Shown: positions 7,175 through 13,412 of the stretch, piece by piece
Numbering within the stretch: position 1 is the first letter of the stretch
How the letters are laid out: each line of letters opens with the position of its first letter
Assembly: GCA_037441725.1 (NCBI GenBank)
Contig: JBBIRT010000087.1
Span: 1 to 13,412, forward strand
DNA: 13,412 nucleotides
Direction: 5' to 3'
Source of the DNA: JBBIRT01 sp037441725
GTDB lineage: Bacteria > Desulfobacterota > BSN033 > UBA1163
Notes under the pieces: generated by a model
The model's database searches: none
What the model saw: the letters and a program-made list of their open reading frames with translations, nothing else
Told to the model about the DNA's origin: nothing
Position numbers and translations under genes: made by a program

Positions 7175-8287
7175 CTATGGTCGTAGAACTGGCTTGACGA
7201 CCTTCCCCTTCTCCATGTCTTCCACCGCTTTGTTGATTTCATCAAAAGGATAGAAGGTGATTAATTGATCGAAGGGGAAACGTCCTTGACGATACAATTC
7301 GATAAGCACAGGGATAAAAAGATCAGGGACAGAATCACCTGCAATAATCCCTCTTACCGTGCGACCGTTCATGAGTTTGTCCATTTCCAATGCAACTTCT
7401 GTCCCTGGTGGGACAACTCCAAGGAGCCCACAAACCCCACAACGAGGTCCCCCGCGAGGCAATGAATCTACTGCCTGTCGTAAAACCTTGGGATTACCTA
7501 CACATTCTAAAGTATAATCAGCACCTTCGCCGGTGATCTTTTGGATGGCCGCCACTGGGTCCTCTTGACCGGAGTTAATCAAATGCGTAGCTCCGAATTT
7601 TTTTGCAGTCTCTAAACGATTAGAATTAATATCTACAGCAATAATAGTCGTACAACCGCATACAACCGCTGCAAGAATGGCACTCATTCCTACTGGGCCA
7701 ACACCAAATACAGCTATTGAAGACCCTGGTTTTGGATGAAGGGAAATCATGACCGCCCCTGCTCCTGTTCGAATCCCGCAGCCTGTGGGACCAAGAATTT
7801 CAAGGGGGACATCTTTCCTCACCTTCACAACATTTTGCTCACGGGCCAAGGCATAATGGGCAAAAGAAGATTGACCAAAAAAGGAACCATGGATCATTTG
7901 GTTCCCTTTTCGCAAAGTCGTTGTGCCATCCGGTCTTGTTCCACTGAAATTAAGGGGAAAGAAATTCGAACAGTAGGGATCATTTCCTGACCTGCAGGCC
8001 ACACATGCCCCACATGAATCCCAGCCAAAGACCACATGATCTCCTGGTTTGACTTTTGAGACTCGATGACCCACTTTTTCAACAACCCCAGCTCCTTCAT
8101 GGCCAAAGACACTGGGCGGTGGAGGCAGCGGTAGGTGTCCATCTCTGGCTGCCAGATCAGTATGGCAAATGCCAGAGCTTACGATACGGACCAGAACCTC
8201 ATTTTCTCTCGGCTCATCGATCTCCACCTCTTCAATTTTAAAAGGACCTGACTTCTCATGAATGACAGCAGCTTTAATGATCATCAT
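7175..8287 (-). CDS. Zinc-dependent NAD(P) alcohol dehydrogenase, aryl/benzyl-alcohol dehydrogenase-like (MDR family)
   Basis: A 370-residue medium-chain dehydrogenase that interconverts a primary or secondary alcohol and its carbonyl. Catalytic zinc ligands are visible as Cys41 (GICHTD), His63-Glu64 (GHEGAG) and Cys170 (GPTGCGIRTGAGAV). The structural zinc loop is Cys92, Cys95, Cys98 and Cys106 (CGACVACRSG...C). The Rossmann motif GVGPVG is at 195-200, with Asp219 after the second strand favouring NAD. The GCGIRTGAGA pattern and the extended loop after the structural zinc resemble benzyl-alcohol dehydrogenase (XylB/AdhC-like) members, but specificity cannot be read. Two ATGs are adjacent. 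The second (8284) is better spaced, 5 bases from GGAGG at 8290-8294. The gene is first in the minus-strand set, divergent from the LuxR regulator, with a good promoter at 8335-8363. Confidence 0.93.
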   Translation of the reverse strand: MMIIKAAVIHEKSGPFKIEEVEIDEPRENEVLVRIVSSGICHTDLAARDGHLPLPPPPSVFGHEGAGVVEKVGHRVSKVKPGDHVVFGWDSCGACVACRSGNDPYCSNFFPLNFSGTRPDGTTTLRKGNQMIHGSFFGQSSFAHYALAREQNVVKVRKDVPLEILGPTGCGIRTGAGAVMISLHPKPGSSIAVFGVGPVGMSAILAAVVCGCTTIIAVDINSNRLETAKKFGATHLINSGQEDPVAAIQKITGEGADYTLECVGNPKVLRQAVDSLPRGGPRCGVCGLLGVVPPGTEVALEMDKLMNGRTVRGIIAGDSVPDLFIPVLIELYRQGRFPFDQLITFYPFDEINKAVEDMEKGKVVKPVLRP

Positions 8288-8334
8288 CTCCTCCCCCCTT
8301 TTAAGAAATAGAATAAACTGATCGATTGGTTTTC

Positions 8335-8363
8335 ACTATATTTCATTGTTACCCTGAAGTCAA
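8335..8363 (-). promoter_or_regulatory. Sigma-70-like promoter for the zinc alcohol dehydrogenase
   Basis: On the minus strand TTGACT (8358-8363) and TATAGT (8335-8340) are separated by exactly 17 bases; each hexamer matches consensus at 5 of 6. Transcription would start near 8328, giving a leader of about 40 bases with a GGAGG site before the start codon. The -35 lies in the left arm of the 8357-8384 palindrome, so a factor bound there would touch RNA polymerase. Confidence 0.65.
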
Positions 8364-8384
8364 GACTTGGAATTGTCTTGACTT
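8357..8384. promoter_or_regulatory. Perfect 10-bp inverted repeat, candidate operator of the divergent promoters
   Basis: AAGTCAAGAC (8357-8366), eight bases, then GTCTTGACTT (8375-8384). Each arm contains a TTGACT that serves as -35 for the promoter pointing outward on its side. The centre (8370.5) lies about 42 bases upstream of the inferred dehydrogenase start and about 40 upstream of the inferred regulator start, where class II activators of the LuxR/FixJ type bind. The neighbouring LuxR-type protein is the natural candidate ligand; repression of both promoters is equally possible. Confidence 0.6.
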
Positions 8385-8404
8385 ATTTTTTTAATGATGA
8401 TAAT
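8378..8404 (+). promoter_or_regulatory. Possible promoter of the LuxR-type regulator gene
   Basis: TTGACT (8378-8383) and GATAAT (8399-8404) are 15 bases apart, shorter than the preferred 17. The -35 is in the right arm of the palindrome. The short spacer suggests a weak or activator-dependent promoter. Confidence 0.4.
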
Positions 8405-8443
8405 GGTATTTTGATTCAATTTTAAATAAATTTAACCTCTCTT

Positions 8444-9595
8444 ATGGAAATTCTTCAATCCCGTGATCTTAACCACCTTCTTAACGTGATGACCATTATT
8501 AACTCTTCTCTGGATAAGGATATCTTTCGGCAAACCCTTTTAGAATACCTCCTTAAGATGTTTCATATGGAAAATTCCATATTTTTCCTCACCGATGAAA
8601 ATTCAAAACTCACTGATATGATGGGGATCAATATTGAAGAGAAATATCACAGGGATTTTCTAAGTTACTATTACCAATTTGATCCCTTTCATCTTATCCA
8701 AGGTCCCTTAAACGGGAATAAAGTCATTAGTTTGGAAGAGCTTGTTTCATATTCTACTTTTATAAAAACAGAGTATTATAATGATTTTTTATACCCCCAA
8801 AGGATCCATTACAAAACAGTTGTATACTTGAAATATGAGAAGACACTTTGGGGAATCATTGGACTCTTTCGCCCCAAGCAATATGGTAATTTCTCTAAAA
8901 AAGAAAAGAGCATGATTAAAATATTAGCACCCTATATTACTCAAGCCTTAAAAAATATTGAGCTATTAAGAAGAATTCAACTTGAGAATAGCATTCTCAA
9001 AATGGTTGACAGAGAGACCACCTTAGGTCTCATCATTCTAAACGATCAATTAGAACTGATTCATATGAATCGCCGAGCTTCCGAGTTTTGCAAGTTCTTA
9101 GATTCCCCTTCTAATTCTCAAACAGATTCTGACCATAGTAAAAATCATTCCTTTCAAATCCCAAATTTTATCAAAGAAGACTGCTTCCGTCTAAGGGAAC
9201 AAATGAAACAGGGTTTCTGGGGAATGGCCTATCTACCTGTTTGTAGAATCCTAAAGATTTCTGAATTAAAAAAATACTCAGTCTGCTATCAAGTCCTCCC
9301 GAGGGAGATGAATCCTGATAAACAAATCTTTTATTCTATTAAGATTATTGAGTTGACCCAACCCTTAAACTTAAATCTTGATGCTTTGGAGATGGATTTT
9401 GGCCTTACCAAACGCGAAATAGAAATTTTAACTCATATCTTTAATGGATTAAAGAATGCAGAAATTGCTTCAAAACTCTGCATCACTGAGATTACCGTTA
9501 AAAAGCATCTACAGCATATTTTTGAGAAGATAGGGGTGGATTCGAGGACAGCCCTCATTCGAAGGATAATAGATTACCGATCGATTCAGAGTTAA
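8444..9595 (+). CDS. LuxR-type transcriptional regulator with GAF/PAS-like sensor region
   Basis: A 383-residue DNA-binding regulator. The C-terminal helix-turn-helix (about 317-375) is clear: FGLTKREIEILTHIFNG, NAEIASKLCITEITVKKHLQHIFEKIGVDSRTALIRR. There is no phospho-receiver domain. Residues about 15-170 look like a GAF-type fold with a helical linker at 150-180. Residues 190-300, starting LGLIILNDQLELIHMNRRA, look PAS-like. Small-molecule sensing is therefore likely, with substrate or pathway intermediate as ligand (inference). The gene is divergent from the zinc dehydrogenase and followed after 207 bases by the aldehyde oxidoreductase, so it is placed to control both sides. No Shine-Dalgarno is seen before ATG 8444; the next ATG is at residue 16, also without a good site. 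Base composition is more AT-rich than in the neighbours. Confidence 0.88.
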   Translation: MEILQSRDLNHLLNVMTIINSSLDKDIFRQTLLEYLLKMFHMENSIFFLTDENSKLTDMMGINIEEKYHRDFLSYYYQFDPFHLIQGPLNGNKVISLEELVSYSTFIKTEYYNDFLYPQRIHYKTVVYLKYEKTLWGIIGLFRPKQYGNFSKKEKSMIKILAPYITQALKNIELLRRIQLENSILKMVDRETTLGLIILNDQLELIHMNRRASEFCKFLDSPSNSQTDSDHSKNHSFQIPNFIKEDCFRLREQMKQGFWGMAYLPVCRILKISELKKYSVCYQVLPREMNPDKQIFYSIKIIELTQPLNLNLDALEMDFGLTKREIEILTHIFNGLKNAEIASKLCITEITVKKHLQHIFEKIGVDSRTALIRRIIDYRSIQS

Positions 9596-9728
9596 ATAGC
9601 ACTAAATATTTTTGTTTATCAATTTGGATGAATCCGAAGAGGATATTTTGTGTCCCAAAATCAATAAACGCTTTAATGAAATTCTACTTTTGTATAATTG
9701 ACGAGATGATCAACCATTGACTATAAAC

Positions 9729-9744
9729 ATATTGAAACCAATAT
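9729..9744. promoter_or_regulatory. Perfect 6-bp inverted repeat upstream of the aldehyde oxidoreductase
   Basis: ATATTG and CAATAT flank AAAC, 59 bases before the start codon. A TTGACT at 9717-9722 with a poor AATATC 17 bases later (9740-9745) could be a promoter that the repeat overlaps. Both the promoter and the operator reading are tentative. Confidence 0.3.
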
Positions 9745-9786
9745 CCTTTATGATCCGCTCCTGTGATAAACCTTATATTTTCTCCA

Positions 9787-9798
9787 CTATCCGGATAG
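9787..9798. promoter_or_regulatory. 12-bp perfect palindrome at the ribosome-binding position of the aldehyde oxidoreductase
   Basis: CTATCCGGATAG is self-complementary and ends 4 bases before ATG 9803, where a Shine-Dalgarno would normally lie; no clear one is present. Binding or folding here could affect translation, or the site may be chance. Confidence 0.35.
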
Positions 9799-9802
9799 AC
9801 CG

Positions 9803-11734
9803 ATGAATGGTTGGATGGGGAAGATCGTTTGGGTGGACTTGAATGATGGCAAGGTGACTCACCTCCCTTTAGATCATGAAATGAAGAAATTCTTGGGGGG
9901 AAGGGGGATTGCATCAAGTATTTATTGGAATCAAGTGACACCCGAGATTCAGGCTTTTGATCCGGAAAATCCTCTTATCTTCATGTCAGGTCCCTTAGTC
10001 GGCACAGGAGTCTTGGCTGCCAACCGCTTCTCGGTGGTAAGCAAATCCCCAATGACTTACCCTGAAGGATATTGCTTTGGAAACATGGGGGGCTTCTTTG
10101 GGGCGGAACTTAAAAGAGCAGGGTTTGATGGAATCGTGATTACTGGCCGTGCTCCAAACCCTGTCTATCTTTTAATCCATGATGAGCATACTGAACTTAG
10201 GGATGCCTCTTCTCTATGGGGGTATGGGGCATATGCGGTAGGGGAAAGGCTCCAACAGCTCCATGGTTCTAAAATCCACTTTCTTACCACTGGAGTGGCA
10301 GGTGAAAACCTGGTAAGATCGGCCATCATCTTTGGCTCCCACCAATCCACCTCCACCGCAGGCTTTGGGGCCGTAATGGGGTCCAAAAACCTCAAAGCGA
10401 TTGTAGTGAAGGGTAGCAAAAGACCCAAGGTTTTTGATTTGTCAAAGCTCAAGGAACTTAACCGATATGCCTTCACCTTAAGCAAACGGATGCGACTTTC
10501 CATTCCTCCAATGATCACGATGACCCACCATGGACACTTGTTGGAAGTCATTGGAAAAGGGAGTTGCGATCAATGCGGAGTTGAATGTATCAAAGGTCTT
10601 TATCGATATGGCCAAAGACTTGAGGGTTATCGTCGCTGTCAGGCTATGGAATACTATCTTCCCTGGAGATACAATAGAGAAGACGAACCGATAGAGACAT
10701 TATTTGATGCCCCTACTCTTGCCAATGACTACTCCATTTGTACTTTTGAGCTTCAAAGCATGATTGACTGGCTTTATGTTTGTAGCCAGGCCGGGGCACT
10801 TACAGAAGCTGAAACCGGCTTACCCCTTTCTAAAATTGGGACGCGCGGGTTTCTCGAAACGCTCCTCCATTCTATAACCTATAGGGAAGGCGTCGGGGAA
10901 ATCCTTGCAGAGGGATTGATACGGGCAAAAGACAAGGTATCCCCTCAAGCCCAAAAACTCTACACCTATTCAATCGCCCCTATTGGCCAGAATGATTTAG
11001 CTCCCCCAAGGGCTATCGTGGCCCATGGTCTTCTATACCCAATGGAACCAAGAATCCATCAGCCCCTTATTCACGAAATTAGTTTTGTTCGAGCAGCCTG
11101 GGCAATCAACCGGATGCAACCAGGCACTACCCCCGTAACCAATCAAGTCTTTCATACAATTGCAAAGGTCTTCTGGGGAAGCGAAGCAGCAGGTGATTTA
11201 TCAAGCTATGAGGGAAAGGCTTTAGCCGCCGTGAAGATTCAAAATCGGACCTATCTAAAAGATAGCTTAGGTCTCTGTGATTTTTGCTGGCCCATCACCT
11301 ACTCTTTTNNNNNNNNNNATTCTCCAGATGGGGTGGGAGATCCTGAATTAGAAGCCAAGTTTTTTTCAGCCGTCACGGGTTTGAATCCTGAGGAGTTGGA
11401 TCCCTTTGCCGAGAGAATATGTGTTCAACAGCGTGCCATCCTCCTTCGGGAGGGGAGAAGATTTCCAGAAGAGGATTATCCCTTAGATTTCAATTTTACC
11501 CAACCCCTTCAAGCCAATGCCCGGGGTCAACCGATTATCGTCCCAGGGCCTGGGGATGATGTTGTAGACACTACCGGGAAGATCCTGGATAGAAAAAGGT
11601 TCACAGAGATGCTCAAAGAATATTATCATCTTAGGGGGTGGGATGAAGAGATCGGTATTCCAGAATCGAAAACCTTAAACCGTCTTGAGCTCGACGGCCT
11701 GACTCCTTTTTTTTACCCTAATCGATCGTATTAG
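9803..11734 (+). CDS. Aldehyde:ferredoxin oxidoreductase, divergent AOR-family member
   Basis: This tungsten/molybdenum-bispterin enzyme family oxidises an aldehyde to the acid with ferredoxin as acceptor, in the cytoplasm. The 643-residue protein begins MNGWMGKIVWVDL, as family members do. It has AANRFSVVSKSP (72-83), ELKRAGFDGIVITGRA (102-117), GVAGENLVRSAI (164-175) and GFGAVMGSKNLKAIVV (187-202). The [4Fe-4S] ligands fit Cys255, Cys258, Cys262 (C-x2-C-x3-C) and Cys492 in SLGLCDFC. Segments around FDAPTLANDYS and IGQNDLAPPRA replace the canonical active-site and HDPR-type motifs of archaeal AOR, so it belongs to a divergent branch of unknown substrate. Ten N (11309-11318) lie after Cys495, but the frame stays open. 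No maturation or pterin genes are nearby. ATG 9803 is chosen from the N-terminal family pattern, since the ribosome binding site is poor. Confidence 0.92.
   Translation: MNGWMGKIVWVDLNDGKVTHLPLDHEMKKFLGGRGIASSIYWNQVTPEIQAFDPENPLIFMSGPLVGTGVLAANRFSVVSKSPMTYPEGYCFGNMGGFFGAELKRAGFDGIVITGRAPNPVYLLIHDEHTELRDASSLWGYGAYAVGERLQQLHGSKIHFLTTGVAGENLVRSAIIFGSHQSTSTAGFGAVMGSKNLKAIVVKGSKRPKVFDLSKLKELNRYAFTLSKRMRLSIPPMITMTHHGHLLEVIGKGSCDQCGVECIKGLYRYGQRLEGYRRCQAMEYYLPWRYNREDEPIETLFDAPTLANDYSICTFELQSMIDWLYVCSQAGALTEAETGLPLSKIGTRGFLETLLHSITYREGVGEILAEGLIRAKDKVSPQAQKLYTYSIAPIGQNDLAPPRAIVAHGLLYPMEPRIHQPLIHEISFVRAAWAINRMQPGTTPVTNQVFHTIAKVFWGSEAAGDLSSYEGKALAAVKIQNRTYLKDSLGLCDFCWPITYSFXXXXSPDGVGDPELEAKFFSAVTGLNPEELDPFAERICVQQRAILLREGRRFPEEDYPLDFNFTQPLQANARGQPIIVPGPGDDVVDTTGKILDRKRFTEMLKEYYHLRGWDEEIGIPESKTLNRLELDGLTPFFYPNRSY
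11309..11318. other. Short assembly gap (10 N) in the aldehyde oxidoreductase gene
   Basis: Ten undefined bases lie between TYSF and SPDGVGDP. The downstream frame continues as expected for the family, so little real sequence seems to be missing. Confidence 0.95.
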
Positions 11735-11770
11735 ATAGATGGAGATCTGAAAAAAATCATCTTTTTATGG

Positions 11771-11851
11771 AATTCATTCTTAAATAGGACTATCCTTCCC
11801 TTAAAGATGAAAATGGTGCCTATGAAGACCATTAAGAAATTCATTCTTAAA
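11771..11851. repeat. 14-base direct repeat AATTCATTCTTAAA in the solute-binding-protein leader
   Basis: Identical copies at 11771-11784 and 11838-11851, starts 67 bases apart, in the 135 bases between the oxidoreductase stop and the next start. The second copy lies just before the ribosome binding site. It may be a paired binding site or a small duplication. A weak stem, AGATG/CATCT followed by TTTTT (about 11738-11767), may be a poor terminator. Confidence 0.4.
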
Positions 11852-11855
11852 AGAA

Positions 11856-11861
11856 AGGAGG
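11856..11861 (+). promoter_or_regulatory. Strong Shine-Dalgarno deciding the solute-binding protein start
   Basis: AGGAGG lies 8 bases before ATG 11870 and inside the longer in-frame reading from 11807, so translation should start at 11870. The signal peptide also begins there. Confidence 0.75.
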
Positions 11862-11869
11862 AACAAAAA

Positions 11870-13384
11870 ATGAAAAGGTTGGGATTACTCATTTTAATGA
11901 TGATGGCTTTTATAGCCTATACGGGTTTGATCAGCTATGGTCAACCCACCCCCCAGTATGGAGGGACTCTGAGAATTATTTCAAGCTCTGGCGTTATGAA
12001 TGTAGGGTATGCGCCAAAGCAAGTCTTTCCTGACCATACCCATGCAACCATCTGGTCAGAGCGAATCCTTGATCTCAAGAAAACAGGAGACTTAATTCCC
12101 AATTTAGCAGAGTCCTATGAAATCTCTCCAGACCTAAAAACCATTACCATTCGTTTGAAAAAAGGAATTAAATATCAGGACGGAACGGAGTTCAATGCTA
12201 AGGCACTGCAGTGGAGCCTTCAGACCTGCAAGGAAACAGGTGCGCTGGCAGGGGGTAAGCGTATTGATAAAATTGAAGCAACGGATGATTACACAGTGGT
12301 AGTGACGCTTAATCAGCGAAATAATCAGGTCATCTATGACATCGCCCGTATCTACCAGTACTCCCCTACTGCATTCCAAAAATATGGACAAGATTGGGCC
12401 ATTAACCATTCTGTATCAACGGCCGCCTTTCAAGTTACTGAATTTCAACGTGATGTCGTCATTAAGATGAAGAAATTTGATGGCTACTGGCGACCTGGTA
12501 AACCCTATCTCGATGAGGTGGAACTCAGATTTGTTAAGGAGCCAGCTACTTGTTCAGCTATGATTCAAGCAAAACAGGCAGACATCTGGATGGTCTCGAC
12601 GGCCCAGGAAACAGCAGAATTAAAGCGCATGGGTTTCCAAATCCTCCAGACCCCTACCCTCCTTAACAATATATATCCTGATAGTAAGAATCCCAATTCG
12701 CCATTTGCCAATAAGAAAGTAAGAGAAGCCGTTGAGTATGCCCTTGATCGCCCGGCCATGGCAAAAGCGCTGGGATTTGGCTTTCAAGAACCCATCAATC
12801 AGTTGGCAAGTCCAGGAACTCAGGGCTACAACCCGAATTACAAAGGTCGCCCTTATAACCCGGCCAAGGCCAAACAGCTTCTGGCAGAAGCAGGATACCC
12901 CAATGGTTTCAAAACCAAACTGACTTTGCTTTCTACCGCATTAAACACAGGAACGGTGATTCAAAATTACCTGAAGGAAGTAGGCATTCTGGTTGACCTC
13001 GATGTAGCTGATGTGGGAAGGTACTGGGGAGCTGTGAATGGAGGGTGGCAAGGTTTGCTCTTAGGCGTATCAGCAATCAATCCGGAATACTGTGTGGCTT
13101 GGCTCCACCATTTTGGTCCTGAGCCACTCATGAAGTTTGCCAGTATGGCCAAATCTCCAGAATATTTAGCCCTATGTGATAAGGTGGTGGTTGCTCCGAA
13201 TGTAACGATGATGCGGGATCTAACCCGACAAATGGTTACCCAAGCGAGTGAAGACGCAATGGCCATCCCCTTGACCGTCACCATGGGAACCAGTGTAGCA
13301 CAAACCTATGTCCATTCCAATTATTATAAAGATGTGGACTGGACTTACTGGTGGATCTACAACGACTGGATAGAGAAGAAGTAG
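11870..13384 (+). CDS. Family-5 extracytoplasmic solute-binding protein (OppA/DppA-like) of an ABC importer
   Basis: A 504-residue periplasmic binding protein that would deliver a peptide, nickel complex, sugar or other solute to a Dpp/Opp-type importer. It begins MKR followed by a hydrophobic core (LGLLILMMMAFIAY) and likely cleavage after the SYG region. There is no lipobox cysteine, so it is soluble and fits a diderm host. Family blocks are QYGGTLRI, LIPNLAESYEISPDLKTITIRL with KYQDGTEFNAKALQWSL, the FDGYWRPGKPYLDEVELRFV region, FANKKVREAVEYALDRPAM, and YNPAKAKQLLAEAGYPNGF. It is complete. No permease or ATPase genes follow in the remaining 28 bases. The family is different from the Liv-type ATPases at the left end, so it needs its own Dpp/Opp-like partners. 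Position next to the oxidoreductase suggests it imports the pathway substrate (inference). Confidence 0.92.
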   Translation: MKRLGLLILMMMAFIAYTGLISYGQPTPQYGGTLRIISSSGVMNVGYAPKQVFPDHTHATIWSERILDLKKTGDLIPNLAESYEISPDLKTITIRLKKGIKYQDGTEFNAKALQWSLQTCKETGALAGGKRIDKIEATDDYTVVVTLNQRNNQVIYDIARIYQYSPTAFQKYGQDWAINHSVSTAAFQVTEFQRDVVIKMKKFDGYWRPGKPYLDEVELRFVKEPATCSAMIQAKQADIWMVSTAQETAELKRMGFQILQTPTLLNNIYPDSKNPNSPFANKKVREAVEYALDRPAMAKALGFGFQEPINQLASPGTQGYNPNYKGRPYNPAKAKQLLAEAGYPNGFKTKLTLLSTALNTGTVIQNYLKEVGILVDLDVADVGRYWGAVNGGWQGLLLGVSAINPEYCVAWLHHFGPEPLMKFASMAKSPEYLALCDKVVVAPNVTMMRDLTRQMVTQASEDAMAIPLTVTMGTSVAQTYVHSNYYKDVDWTYWWIYNDWIEKK

Positions 13385-13412
13385 GGGATTGGTTATTAAA
13401 ACAAGGGTGATT

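Noticed and set aside
10165..10551. Minus-strand open frame of 128 codons inside the aldehyde oxidoreductase gene
   Set aside because: It lies opposite a well-conserved coding region and shows no recognisable domain or ribosome binding site.
1..13412. CRISPR arrays, tRNA or rRNA genes, insertion sequences, phage genes
   Set aside because: No regularly spaced repeats, no cloverleaf or rRNA-like segments, and no transposase, integrase or phage protein signatures were seen on either strand.

Overview
The window reads as a piece of a draft genome from an anaerobic bacterium. It has two N-runs (5881-5942 and 11309-11318) and carries an aldehyde:ferredoxin oxidoreductase, a LarA-type nickel-pincer racemase/epimerase homologue, a UxaA/SuyAB-type dehydratase or lyase, and a DUF169 protein. 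This mix is common in Desulfobacterota-like or syntrophic anaerobes. The lineage is inferred from gene content only, with low certainty.

Layout. (1) 1-1474, minus strand: the two ATPases of a LivG/LivF-type ABC importer. livG is intact. livF has an in-frame TGA and a degraded stretch in its middle. Both have a very G-rich coding strand that none of the other minus-strand genes share. (2) 1475-2031: about 560 bases without a convincing gene, holding a leader hairpin before livG and a REP-like inverted repeat. (3) 2032-8287, minus strand, in order of transcription: zinc alcohol dehydrogenase, GldA-type iron alcohol dehydrogenase (broken by an assembly gap), LarA-family protein, small SAF-domain subunit, UxaA/SuyB-type large subunit, DUF169 protein. 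The last five are 21-97 bases apart and look like one operon. The zinc dehydrogenase is separated from them by a 262-base spacer and has its own good sigma-70-like promoter. (4) 8288-8443: a divergent control region in which a perfect 10-bp inverted repeat (8357-8384) holds the -35 hexamers of both outward promoters. (5) 8444-13384, plus strand: a LuxR-type regulator with a probable sensor region, a divergent aldehyde:ferredoxin oxidoreductase, and a family-5 (Opp/Dpp-like) periplasmic solute-binding protein.

How the genes may work together (inference). The enzymes fit a chain: diol or alcohol -> aldehyde (zinc and iron dehydrogenases) -> 2-hydroxy acid (tungsten/molybdenum aldehyde oxidoreductase, electrons to ferredoxin) -> epimerised 2-hydroxy acid (LarA family) -> elimination to a 2-oxo acid (UxaA/SuyAB family). 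The LuxR protein is the obvious candidate regulator, acting at the shared palindrome. The solute-binding protein may bring in the substrate. The substrate cannot be read from the sequence. A sugar acid, an aliphatic diol or hydroxy acid, and a hydroxy-sulfonate such as dihydroxypropanesulfonate/sulfolactate are all compatible.
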